DNA from: Hexactinellida sp. DTS-2022
Lineage: Eukaryota > Porifera > Hexactinellida
Direction of reading: 5' to 3'
Assembly: GCA_028753945.1 (NCBI GenBank)
Contig: JAPNXP010000003.1
Span: 4,526,001 to 4,590,000, forward strand
Length of the DNA stretch: 64,000 nt
The notes under the pieces are model-generated. The model was not told the DNA's origin. It did not search any database and saw nothing but the letters and a program-made list of their open reading frames with translations. Each line of letters opens with the position of its first letter. Position 1 is the stretch's first letter. Shown here in pieces: positions 15,502-28,072 of this stretch. Both the position numbers and the translations under genes were made by a program.

Positions 15502-18500
15502 TATTTTTTTTTTTTTTTTTTTTTTTTTTCTCCGTAGACGGTGCCCTGGCCTGAGCTTTATAGTTGATGGGCTGAAACTTGGCATGTAGGTGCGATGGGA
15601 CCGTCTAATTTGCACCTGGGGTTACGATTTTTGATTAACAATTTTTTTACACATCTTTAACACCTTTCAAAATTTGTCTGGTCCATAACTCAAAATATAT
15701 TTTATTAAACCCCCAAATTTTATTTCACATTTGGATTCACCATAAAATTCTGCGTCTGATGGGAGAAGAAAACTTTTAATAAAGAGTTTTATTTCTGCCA
15801 TAAATGGGGGTTGAAATTTCTTTGTTTACTCACACTTCAATTTCAGTAAAACTGTGAAATCTAATTCCATTGTTTCAACTTGTAATAATTATATTGATTT
15901 AACTTGTTAAATCTTTCACTATTGTTTCAACTTGCTACAATTATATTGATTTAACTTGTGAATGCAAGCTGGCTTCTATTTTGCAATTGAAAATTAAGAT
16001 TATATATTTCATAACAACGACATATTATGTGATTATATTTACTTCTGCGAGAATATAATTGCACTGTTAATATACTGACGTAGTTAATTATAAATATTTC
16101 AGTTTGTATTTAACTTATATAGTAGCTTCCAATTTGTATATTAGAGGTTATCGAGTGTGCGGAATTGAAATTTGATAGATAAATTAATTAATTAATTATT
16201 TATGACAAAATAATTGAACTTAATAATTGTATGTTGACATTGAAATTGGTGTCATATTATAAATAATATTAATAATTATTTATACTAATTAATTAAATAT
16301 CATAAATCTCAGAGATCATAGAAGATAGAATCAAACTTTCAATATATCAATTGGTCCTTATGACACGTGCCACCTATACAAGTGGGTCTTGACACCTTGA
16401 GGTGATGATTACATCGTTAAAAAAATGTGTATTTACAATTTTGTTAATTCGATATTTAAAATGGGTTAGTTAATGTTGGGTGATGACCCAACACCCACTT
16501 AAAAAATGCTGAGTCATTACAGATTATATTCTACTGAAACTTGAATATCTCTTTAATGAAGTGAGCTGAATGGAAACTTCCACCACTCTAAAGGGTCGTT
16601 GCCTTCTGAAACACCTTTCTGAAATAATTTAACACCTTCATAGTGATGATGACATGGCGAAAAAAAAAATCCAAAATTGCAGCCTGTGCCGACAGCATGT
16701 TCCTTTGGAGGCACTATCAATAAACCAACAACAAAATATAGTGCCACCAAAGGATCATGCGTCGGCACAGGCTGCAATTTTGGATTTTTTTTATTTTTAT
16801 TTTTTCTCCGTAGACGGTGCCCTGGCCTGAGCTTTATAGTTGATGGGCTGAAACTTGGCATGTAGGTGCGTATGGACCGTCTAATTTGCACCTGGGGTTA
16901 CGATTTTTTATTAACAAATTTTTGACACATCTTTAACACCTTTCAAAATTTGTCTGGTCCATAGCTAGAAAAATGTTTTACTAAACCCCCAAATTTTATT
17001 TCACATTTGGATTCACCATAAAATTCTGCGTCTGATGGGAGAAGAAATTTTTCAATAAAGGGGTCAATTTCTGCCATAAATGGGGGTTGAAATTTCTTTG
17101 TTTACTCACACTTCAATTTCAGTAAAGTGTTAAATCTAATTCTATTGTTTCAACTTGTAATAATTATATTGATTTAACTTGTTAAATCCTACTCTAGTGA
17201 TTCAACTTGCGATAATTAGATTGATTTAACTTATAAATTCCAGCTGGCTTCTATTTAATTCTAGTCTTACTATACAATGGATTAAATAAAATAATATAAT
17301 ATAAGGAATTTGTTGACTAAACTCAAATCACCGTGGATAACATTGCTAAAATAAATAACTAATTGTTTAATTTATTATCAATAAGTAATGAATGAATGGC
17401 ATTAAACTAAAGATGGTTTATGATAGAACCGTTAAGATTTTACATACCACAACAACGACAGATTATGTGATTATGTTTACTTCTGCGTTAATATTATTGC
17501 ACTGTTAATATACTGACGTAATTAATTATAATTAATTCAGTCAGTATATGACTTATATAGATGCTTCCAATTTGTTTATTAGGGGTTATCGAGTGTGCGG
17601 AATTGAAATTTGATGGACAAATTAATTAATTTATTATTTATGACAAAATAATTAAACTTAATAAATATAAGTTGACATTGAAATTGGTGTTAAATTATAA
17701 ATAATATTAATAATTATATATACTAATTAATTAAATATCATAAATCTCAGAGATCATAGAAGATAGAAACAAACTTTCAATTTATCAATTGGTCCTTATG
17801 GCACGTGCCACCTATACAAGTGGGTCTTGACACCTTGAGGTGATGATGACATCGTTAAAAAAATGTGTTTTTACAATTTTGTTAATTCGAAATTAAAAAT
17901 GGGTTAGTTCATGTTGGGTGATGACCCAACACTCACATAAAAAATGCTGAGTCATCAGTTGTTATATTCTACTCAAACTTGAATATCGCTAAAAGGAAGT
18001 GAACTAAAACGAAACTTCCACCACTCTAAGGGGCGATGTCTTCTGTAACACCTTTTTGAAATGATTTAACACCTTTATAGTGATGATGACTAGGCGAAAA
18101 AAAAATCCAAAATTGCATCCTGTGCCGACAGCATGTTCCATTGGAGGCACTATCAATAAACCACCAACAAAATATAGTGCCACCCAAGGAACATGCGTCG
18201 GCACAGGATGCAATTTTGGATTTTTTTTATTATTATTTCTCCGTAGACGGTACCCTGCCCTCACCTTTATACATTAAGGGCTAACATTTGACATGTAGGT
18301 GCGGAGTGACCGTCTAATTTGCACCTGGGGTTACGATTTCCGTTCAAAATTTCTTAACACCTATTTAATCTAATTAAACCTCATAACATGAAATAATTGA
18401 TATTGAGCTTGATAAAATTTACATGTACGGATAGAGAATTAAATTCTACACCTTTTCACAGTGCACAAATTTTCAAATTGGGCTTCATTTGTTCCACAAT

Positions 18501-20497
18501 TGAGTTGCAAATTTCCTTTGTTTACTAACACTTCAGTTCCATTGGAAGTGATAAATCTAATTCTATTGTTTCAACTTGTAATAATTATATTGATTTAACT
18601 TGTTAAATCTCGCTCTATTGTTTCAACTTGCGATAATTATGTTGATTTAAATTCTAAATTCCAGCTGGCTTCTTCTTAATTGTAGTATTACTATACAATG
18701 GATTAAATTAAATATTATAATATAAGGAATTTGTTGACTCAACTCAACCAACCGTGGATAACATTGCTAAAATAAATAACTAATAATATAATTTATTATC
18801 AATTCATAATGAATGAATGGCATTAAACTCTAGATGATTTATGATAGAAACAAATTCAAATTTATCTACCGTTCCTTGTGACTCGGACCGATTAGCAAAT
18901 GGTTCTTTACACCTTGAGGCGTTGATGACTGGGCGAAAAAAAATCAAAAATTGCAGCCTGTGCCGAAAGCATGTTCCTTTGGAGGCACTATCAATAAACA
19001 ACCAAAAAATATAGTGCCATCAAAGGAACATGCGTCGGCACAGGCTGCAATTTTGGATTTTTTATTATTATTATTATTATTATTATTTCTCCGTAGCAGG
19101 TGCCCTGGCCACACCTGTATACATAGAGGGCTGAAACTTGGCATGTAGATTCGGAGTCGAAGTCTAATTTGCACCTGGGGTTACGATTTTGTATTAACAA
19201 ATTTTTGACACATCTTTAACACCTTTCAAAATTGTCTGGTCCATAACTCAAAAAATGTTTTACTAAACCCCAAAATTTTATTTCACATTTGGATTCGCCA
19301 TAAAATTCTGCGTCTGATGGGAGAAGAAATTTTTCAATAAAGGGGTCAATTTCTGCCATAAATGGGGGTTGAAATTTCTTTGTTTACTGACACTTCAATT
19401 TCAGTAAAGTGTTAAATCTAATTCTATTGTTTCAACTTGTAATAATTATATTGATTTAACTTGTTAAATCCTACTCTAGTGATTCAACTTGCTATAATTA
19501 TATTGATTTAACTTATAAATTCCAGCTGGCTTCTATTCAATTTTAGTATTACTATACAATTGATTAAATTAAATAATATAATATAAGGAATTTGTTGACT
19601 CAACTCAACCAACCATGGATAACATTGCTAAAATAAATAACTAATAATATAATTATTATCAATACATAATGAATGAATGGCATTAAACTAAAGATGGTTT
19701 ATGATAGAACCGTTAAGATTTTACATTCCACAACAACGACAGATTAAGTGATTATATTTATTTCGGCGAGAATATTCTTGCACAATTAATGACTGACTTA
19801 ATTAATTATAATTAATTCATTTTGTATTTAACTTATAGGCGGTTCCAAATAGATTATTGGGGTTATCGAGTGCGTGGAATTCAAATATTATAGTGAAATT
19901 CAATTTAAATTATTATTAATTGCAAATATTTGAACTTAATTTATTTTGCTGTATATAATAATGTTGTTAAATAATTAATACATAATTAAATTTTTATACT
20001 AATTAGCTAAATTTCATTAATCTCAGAGATGATACAAGATAGAAACAAACTTTCAATTTATCAACTGGTCCTTATGCCAGGTGCCACCTATACAAGTGGG
20101 TCTTGACACCTTGAGGTGATGATGACATCGTTAAAAAAATGTGTTTTCACAATTTTGAGAATTATATAATTCAAATGGGACGGTTGGTTTTGGGAGATCA
20201 CCCAACACTCACATAAAAAATGCTGAGTCATCACATATTAAATTCTACTTAAACTTGAATATCTCTAAAATGAAGTGAGCTAAAACCAAACTTCCACCAC
20301 TCTAAGGGTCGTAGCCTTCTGAAACACCTTTCTGAAATAATTTAACGCCTTTATAGTGATGATGACTTGGCGAAAAAAAAATCCAAAATTGCAGCCTGTG
20401 CCGACAACATGTTCCTTTGGAGGCACTATCAATAAAAAACCAACAAAATATAGTGCCACCAAAGGAACATGCGTCGGCACAGGCTGCAATTTTGGAT

Positions 20498-20560
20498 TTT
20501 TACTGTGCCGACTATACTATAGTATAGTGGCCCAGTTCTAATCTTAGTGCTTTGGTTAGT
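20498..20560 (+). repeat. Minisatellite, single unit, in array unit 17
   Basis: One unit with a perfect palindrome after the hairpin, followed by (ATT)n and the CCGTAGCCACTCC version of the next module. Confidence 0.85.
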
Positions 20561-23500
20561 TATTATTATTATTATTCTTCCGTAGCCACTCCACAGAACA
20601 GAGTTTTATCAACTAAGAGCCCAAATTTTTAGGATGGGTGTCTCATGGGTTACAGATGTGCACCTGGGGTTACGATTTTTGATTAAATTTTTTTGGACAC
20701 ATCTTTAACACCTTTCAAAATTTGTCTTGTCCATAACTCAAAATATGTTTTAATAAACCCCAAAATTTTATTTAATATTTAGATTCATCTTAAAATTATG
20801 CGTCTGATGGGAGAAGAAAATTTGCTAAAATTGGTTTAATTTCTGCCATAAATGAGGGTTGAAATTCATTTGTTTACTCAACACTTCAATTTCAATAAAA
20901 CTGTGAAATCTAATTCCATTGTTTTAACTTGTAATAATTATATTGATTTAACTTGTTAAATCCTACTCTATTGATTCAACTTGCGATAATTAAATTGATT
21001 CAACTTATAAATTCCAGCTGGCTTCTATTTAATTGTAGCATTACTATACAATGGATTAAATTAAATTATTTTATATAAGGAATTTGTTGACTTTACTCAA
21101 CTCACCGTGGATAACATTGCTAAAATAAATAACTAATAATTTAATTTATTATCAATAAGTAATGAATGAATGGCTTTAAACTAAAGATGGTTTATTATAG
21201 AACAGTTAAGATTTTACATTCCACAACAACGACAGATTAAGTGATTATATTTATTTCGGCGAGAATATTCTTTTTGCACAATTAATGTACTGACATAATT
21301 TATTATAATAAATTCCTTTTGTATTTAACTTATAGAATTTTCCAATTGGATTATTGGGGTTATCGAGTGCGCTGAATTCAAATATGATAGTGAAATTCGA
21401 TTTAAATTAATAATAAGTGCAAATAATTGAACTTTATTTATTTTGCTGTACATAATATTGGTGTTAAATTATTAATTTATTAATTAAATATTTATACTAA
21501 TTAGGTAAATTTCATTAATCTCAGAGATGATACAAGATAGAAACAAACTTTCAATTTACAATTGGTCCTTATGCCACGTACCACCTATACAAGTAGGTCT
21601 TGACACCTTGAGGTGATGATGACATCGTCAAAAAAATGTATTTTTACAATTTTGTTAATTCGATTTTTAAAATGGGTTAGTTGATGTTGGGTGATGACCC
21701 AACACTCACATAAAAAATGCTGAGTCATCAGCTATTATATTCTACTCAAACTTGAATATCTCTAAAATTATATGAACTAAATGGAAACTTCCACCACTCT
21801 AAGGGTCGATGCCTTCTGTAACACCTTTTTGAAATAATTTAACACCTTCATAGTGATGATGACATGGCGAAAAAAAATCCAAAATTGCAGCCTGCGCCGA
21901 CAGCATGTTCTTTTGGAGGCACTATCAATAAACAACCAACAAAATATAGTGCCACCAAGGGAACATGCGTCGGCACAGGCTGCAATTTTGGATTTTTTAT
22001 TATTTTTTTTATTATTTTTTCTCCGTAGACGGTGCCCTGGCCAGAGCTTTATAGTTGATGGGCTGAAACTTGGCATGTAGGTTCGGAGTCGACGTCTAAT
22101 ATGCACCTGGGGTTACGATTTTTGATTAACAAATTTTGGACACATCTTTAACACCTTTCAAAATTTGTCTGGTCCATAACTAAAAAAATGTTTTACTAAA
22201 CCCCCAAATTTTATTTCACATTTGGATTCACCATAAAATTCTGCGTCTGAGGGGAGAAGAAATTTTTCAATAAGGGGTTTCATTTCTGCCACAAATGGGG
22301 GTTGAAATTTCTTTGTTTACTCACACTTCAATTCAGTAAAACTGTGAAATCTAATTCCATTGTTTCAACTTGTAATAATTATATTGATTTAACTTGTTAA
22401 ATCCTACTCTATTGTTTCAACTTGCAATAATTAAATTGATTTAACTTATAAATTCCATCTGGCTTCTATTTAATTGTAGTATTACTATACAATGGATTAA
22501 ATATAATAATATAATATAAGGAATTTGTTGACTCAACTCAACCAACCGTGGATAACATTGCTAAAATAAATAACTAATAATATAATTTATTATCAATACA
22601 TAATGAATGAATGGCATTAAACTCAAGATGGTTTATGATAGAACCGTTAAGATTTTACATTCCACAACAACGACAGATTAAGTGATTATATTTATTTCGG
22701 CGAGAATATTCTTGCACAATTAATGTACTGACGTAATTAATTATAATTAATTCCTTTTGTATTTAACTTATATACGCTTCCAATTGGATTATTGGGGTTT
22801 TCGAGTGCGCTGAATTCAAATATGATAGTGAAATTCGATTTAAATTAAAAATAAGTGCAAATAATTGAACTTTATTTATTTTGCTGTACATAATAATGGT
22901 GTTAAATTATTAATGTATTAATTAAATATTTATACTAATTATCTAAATTTCATTAATCTCAGAGATGATACAAGATAGAAACAAACTTTCAATTTATCAA
23001 TTGGTCCTTATGCCACGCACCACCTAAACAAGTGGGTCTTGACACCTTAAGGTGATGATGACATCGTCAAAAAAATGTATTTTTACAATTTTGTGAATTA
23101 AATATTTCGCATGGGTTGGTTGGAGTTGGGTGAATACCCAACACGCACTATAAAAATGCTGAGTCATCACAGATTATATTCTACTGAAACTTGAATATCT
23201 CTCAAATGAAGTGAGCTAAATGGAAACTTCTACCACTCTAAGGGTTGTTGCCTACTGAAACACTTTTCTGTAATAATTTAACACCTTCATAGTGATGATG
23301 ACTAGGCGAAAAAAAATCAAAAATTGCAGCCTGTGCTGACAGCATGTTCCTTTGGAGGCACTATCAATAAACCACCACCAAAATATAGTGCCACCTAAGG
23401 AACATGCGTCGGCACAGGCTGCAATTTTTTATTTTTATTTTTATTTTTTCTCCGTAGCAGGTGCCCTGGCCACACCTGTATACATTGAGGGCTAAAACTT

Positions 23501-25088
23501 GGCATGTAGTTGCGGAGGGACCGTCTAATTTGCACCTGGGGTTACGATTTTGTATTATCAAATTTTGGACACATCTTTAACACCTTTCAAAATTTGTCTG
23601 GTCCATAACTCAAAATATGTTTTAATAAACCCCAAAATTTTATTCCATATTTAGATTCATCTTAAAATTCTGCGTCTGATGGAAGAAGAAAATTTGTTAA
23701 AATTGGTTTAATTTCTGCATAAATGGGGGTTGAAATTCCTTTGTTTACTCACACTTCAATTTCAGTAAACTGTTAAATCTAATTCCATTGTTTCAACTTG
23801 TAATAATTATATTGATTTCACTTGTTAAATCTTAACTCTATTGTTTCAACTTGCGATAAGTATATTGATTCAACTTATAAATTCCAGCTGGTTTCTATTT
23901 AATTGTAGTATTACTATACAATGGATTAAATAAAATAATATAATATAAGGAATTTGTTGACTCAACTCAACCAACCGTGGATAACATTGCTAAAATAAAT
24001 TACTACTAATATATTTTATTATCAATACAAAATGAATGAATGGCAATAAACTCTAGATGGTTTATGATAGAAACAAACTTCAAATTCAACAATCGTTCCT
24101 TGTGACTCCGACCAATTAACAAATGGTTCTTCACACCTTGGGCGTTGATGACTTGGCGAAAAAAAATCAAAAATTGCAGCCTGCGCCGACAGCATGTTCC
24201 TTTGGAGGCACTATCAATAAACCACCAACAAAATATAGTCCCACCAAAGGAACATGCGTCGGCACAGGCTGCAATTTTGGATTTTATTATTTTTATTTTA
24301 TTTCTCCGTAGCAGGTGCCCTGGCCACACCTGTATACATTATGGGCTGAAATTTGGCATGTAGTTGCGAAGTGAACGTGTAATTTGCACCTGGGGTTACG
24401 ATTTTTGATCAAATAATTTTAACACCTATTTCAACTAATTATGGCTCATAGCATTAAATAATTAATAGTGAGCTTCATAAAATATACATATTTTGATAGA
24501 GAATTAAATTCTACACCTTTTCAGTGCACGAATTTTCAAATTGGGCTTAGATTGTGCCATAATTGAGTTTCAAATTTCCTTTGTTTACTCACACTTCAAT
24601 TTCAGTAAACTGTTGAATCTAATTCCATTGTTTCAATTTGTAATAATTATATTGATTTCACTTGTTAAATCTTAACTGTATTGTTTCAACTTGCGATAAA
24701 TATATTGATTCAACTTATAAATTCCAGCTGGCTTCTATTTAATTGTAGTATTACTAGACAATGGATTAAATAAAATAATATAATATAAGGAATTTGTTGA
24801 CTCAACTCAACCAACCGTGGATAACATTGCTAAAATAAATTATTATAATATATTTTATTATCAATACAAAATGAATGAATGGCAATAAACTCTAGATGGT
24901 TTATGATAGAAACAAACTTCAAATTCAACAATCGTTCCTTGTGATTCCGACCACTTAACAAATGGTTCTTCACACCTTGGGCGTTGATGACTTGGCGAAA
25001 AAAAATCCAAAATTGCAGCCTGCGCCGACAGCATGTTAATTTGGAGGCACTATCAATAAACCACCAACAAAATATAGTGCCACCAAAC

Positions 25089-26158
25089 CACGGACTACTA
25101 GAATACCCGGACGGGCAACTCGCAAAGTGTTGAATAAAAACTGGAGGCTGAGAGGCTCCAATTTAAAAATTGAAAAAGCATTAGGTTTCCGGTTTCCAAA
25201 TGTGATTTTTGACATATAGGGGTAACTTTTGGCACCCGTCAACAATTTGAGGTTTTCACTCAAAATTTCTCACACCTCGACAAGTTATGACGTCATTGTC
25301 ACATTTCGAGAACCCTGAAAAGTCACTTAATCGCACATAATTCGCGCACTCTAAGAGATAAAAATCTGAAAATTTAATAGAACAAGCACATTAATGATGC
25401 GGACACTTTGGTCACACCAGATTGCCAATATGCTTACTCATTATCACATGATGACGTAATCACTAAAATTTCACATTTTTAAATTTGACTATTTAGGCCT
25501 ATTTACGCTTTATAATCAATGTTAGAAGTGTATAAACCATACACCAACCGCGAAGCGGTTGGTGTGTGGTTGGGTTCTGCCGCAAAGCGACCTAGCAAGC
25601 GAGACGCCCTTGTCTATATAGATATACTGTAGCATCAATCTATATAGATACTAGCGTTGCTTCGCGGCAGAACCCAACCACACACCAACCGCTTCGCGGT
25701 TGGTGTATGGTTTATACACTTCTAACATTGATTATAAAGCGTAAATAGGCCTAAATAGTCAAATTTAAAAATGTGAAATTTTAGTGATTACGTCATCATG
25801 TGATAATGAGTAAGCATATTGGCAATCTGGTGTGACCAAAGTGTCCGCATCATTAATGTGCTTGTTCTATTAAATTTTCAGATTTTTATCTCTTAGAGTG
25901 CGCGAATTATGTGCGATTAAGTGACTTTTCAGGGTTCTCGAAATGTGACAATGACGTCATAACTTGTCGAGGTGTGAGAAATTTTGAGTGAAAACCTCAA
26001 ATTGTTGACGGGTGCCAAAAGTTACCCCTATATGTCAAAAATCACATTTGGAAACCGGAAACCTAATGCTTTTTCAATTTTTAAATTGGAGCCTCTCAGC
26101 CTCCAGTTTTTATTCAACACTTTGCGAGTTGCCCGTCCGGGTATTCTAGTAGTCCGTG
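25089..26158. mobile_element. Large foldback (palindromic) DNA transposon, hAT-like target duplication
   Basis: Two near-identical inverted arms of about 500 bp begin CACGGACTACTAGAATACCC and end in the reverse complement. They are separated by a short centre near 25600-25650 (TCTATATAGAT repeats). Flanks are CACCAAAC (25081-25088) and CACCAAAG (26159-26166), an 8-bp duplication with one mismatch. The insertion splits the loop of array hairpin 21. Each arm holds a GCGAAGC-type hairpin (near 25550 and 25690). The same short ORF appears in both arms on opposite strands, so it reflects arm symmetry and is not a gene. No transposase is present. The near identity of the arms suggests a young insertion or arm conversion. 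Confidence 0.9.
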
Positions 26159-26198
26159 CACCAAAGGAACATGCGTCGGCACAGGCTGCAATTTTGGA

Positions 26199-26200
<2 letters not shown>

Positions 26201-26246
<46 letters not shown>

Positions 26247-26247
26247 T
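26201..26247 (+). repeat. (ATT)n microsatellite
   Basis: About 14 ATT repeats follow the right half of the interrupted hairpin. They sit in the same slot that holds T-tracts or the minisatellite in other units. Confidence 0.9.
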
Positions 26248-26629
26248 CTCCGTAGACGGTGCCCCGGCCAGAGCTTTATAGTTGATGGGCTGAAACCTGG
26301 CATGTAGGTGCGATGGGACCGTCTAATTTGCACCTGGGGTTACGATTTTTGATTAACAAATTTTGGACACATCTTTAACACCTTTCAAAATTTGTCTGGT
26401 CCATAACTCAAAAAATGTTTTACTAAACCCCCAATTTTTATTTCACTTTTGGATTCATCATAAAATTCTGCGTCTGATGGGAGAAGAAAATTTGTTAAAA
26501 TTGGTTTAATTTCTGCCATAAATGGGAGTTGAAATTCCTTTGTTTATTCAACACTTCAATTTCTGTAAAACTGTGAAATCAAATTCTATTGTTTCAACTT
26601 GTAATAATTATATTGATTTAACTTGTTAA

Positions 26630-27233
26630 GGCCTCCGGGTACCTGCAATTTAGAACCAATGTATTTATTGTTAGTTGAATCCCCGCTAGTCTATTGTATC
26701 AGCTATTATTCAAAACAAAGTTTGACTCTCTAACTCATATACTTACCGAGTTACAGCCAAATATGTGATTATGGAACTAAATGACCACCTATTATTATAT
26801 AACATTAATTGATATAGTGTTTACTTTTCACACTACTGGAGTGACGATTCGGAATTTCTGGAATGTTCAACATTTCCAGAAAATTCCGAATCGTCACTCC
26901 AGTAGTGTGAAAAGTAAACACTATATCACTTAACGTGATTCATTGCCCCTTTCTATATACTTAGTACTAACTTTAATATGCATTAACATTGCATTGATAA
27001 CTACCCAATTCTCTGATAGAATCTTTTGTATAGTCAATATCGATCAATTTTCAATTAATGTTATATAATAATAGGTGGTCATTTAGTTCCAAATTCACAT
27101 ATTTGGCTGTAACTCGGTAAGTATATGAGTTAGAGAGTCAAACTTTGTTTTGAATAATAGCTGATACAATAGACTATCGGGAATTCAACTAACAATAAAT
27201 ACATTGGTTCTAAATTGCAGGTACCCGGAGGCC
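26630..27233. mobile_element. TTAA-flanked palindromic MITE (Kolobok/piggyBac-like)
   Basis: Terminal inverted repeats GGCCTCCGGGTACCTGCAAT / reverse complement are flanked on both sides by TTAA (26626-26629 and 27234-27237). The inverted arms extend about 190 bp. TTAA duplications are known for piggyBac and Kolobok transposons. The ends here do not look like the usual piggyBac CCC start, so Kolobok-like is the better guess. A second palindrome is nested inside. There is no ORF. Confidence 0.88.
26811..26927. repeat. Nested 117-bp hairpin inside the TTAA MITE
   Basis: Arms of about 55 bp start GATATAGTGTTTACTTTTCA and end in the reverse complement, with only a few bases between them (around TGTTCAACA). 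No clear target duplication is seen, so it may be part of the host element. Confidence 0.8.
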
Positions 27234-27300
27234 TTAAATCTTACTCTATTGATTCAACTTGCGATAATTATATTGATTTAACTAATAAATTCCAGCTGGC

Positions 27301-27735
27301 TTCTATTTAATTCTGGTTTTACTGTACACTGGATTAAATAAAATTAAATAATCCAAAATTGCAGCTGTGCCGACGCATGTTCCTTTGGTGGCACTATATT
27401 TTGTTGGTGGGTTATTGATAGTGCCTCCAAAAGAACATGCTGTCAGCACATCTGCAATTTTGGATTTTTTTACGCCATGTCATCAACGCCTCAATGTGTC
27501 ATGATCCATTTGTTAATTAATCCGAGCCACAAGGAACGGTAGATAAATTTGAAGTTTGTTTCTATCATAAACCATCTTGAGTTTAATGCCATTCATTCAT
27601 TATGTATTGATAATAAATTATATTATTAGTTAATTTTTTTAGCAATGTTATCCACGGTTGAGTTGAATTAAGTCAACAAATTCCTTATATTATATTATTT
27701 TATTTAATCCATTGTCTAGTAATACTACAATTAAG
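27301..27735 (-). repeat. Inverted terminal half unit closing the array
   Basis: After the AT-rich module ending near ACTGGATTAAATAAAATTAA the sequence jumps to a hairpin (27351-27465). It then runs through the short head module in reverse complement, ending CCATTGTCTAGTAATACTAC. The right edge of the array is therefore a small palindrome of about 430 bp with hairpin 22 at its centre. This is the only inverted copy of the head module in the window. Confidence 0.8.
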
Positions 27736-28072
27736 TTAATAGTCTTAATTAAAATAGCTTATACACTATATCCTTATACTGTAGGAAGTATAGGCTTACT
27801 ATATACAGATCAACGAGAGTGTGTTGTAGAAATTGCTAATAACAACTACTATATAGTCGGAACCAGCGATAAGTGCATCTGTTTTTGTAAACAAATAAGC
27901 CCACACAAGCTGATTATATTCCTATAAATTATATTGATCCCTCAATATATTGATTCTAAAATTCAAACTAAATTATTTCTATTCATATTTTATCTTTACT
28001 TTATTTATATATTTCCTAATTGTTTCCTATTTGTTTCTAATTGTGTTCTTATTTCCTAATTTTTGTGTTATA

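Larger units (their letters stand above)
1..27735 (+). repeat. Modular tandem-repeat array of hairpin-bearing units
   Basis: The array begins before the window and repeats with a period of about 0.84-1.6 kb. Common order: head module (from AATTGGTCCTTATG to GATGATGACTTGGCG) with a small GTTGGGTGATGACCCAAC hairpin; A-tract; ~116-bp hairpin; T-tract, (ATT)n or minisatellite; a CCGTAG...CACCTGGGGTTACGAT module in two versions; then AT-rich modules ending near CAGCTGGCTTCTATT. Some units swap in a shorter head (from ACTATACAATGGATT), giving ~0.84-kb units. Hairpin positions: 325-441, 1524-1640, 2749-2865, 3947-4062, 5141-5256, 6679-6794, 8263-8379, 9101-9216, 10362-10478, 11826-11942, 13029-13144, 13942-14056, 15329-15445, 16669-16785, 18105-18221, 18943-19058, 20381-20496, 21877-21993, 23316-23432, 24166-24282, 25005-26199 (interrupted) and an end copy at 27351-27465. 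Short ORFs across it are by-products of the repeat. No transposase is seen in it. It could be a complex satellite or tandemly amplified non-autonomous transposons. Confidence 0.93.

Noticed and set aside
298-19200. Dozens of 60-110-codon frames across the array, several with repeated FGG/GFFF or VPTHVPLVALYF segments
   Set aside because: They appear on both strands of the same hairpin and follow its symmetry. They vary with each indel of the A/T-tracts and have no start context, so they are by-products of the repeat.
25036-26307. Conserved MSENLKLLTGAKSYPYMSK-type frame found twice
   Set aside because: The two copies are the two arms of the foldback element on opposite strands; identity comes from the palindrome and not from selection on protein.
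1-27735. CRISPR-like or integron-like array because of repeated palindromes
   Set aside because: Period is 0.8-1.6 kb, spacers are not unique, no cas or integrase genes belong to it, and the setting is eukaryotic.
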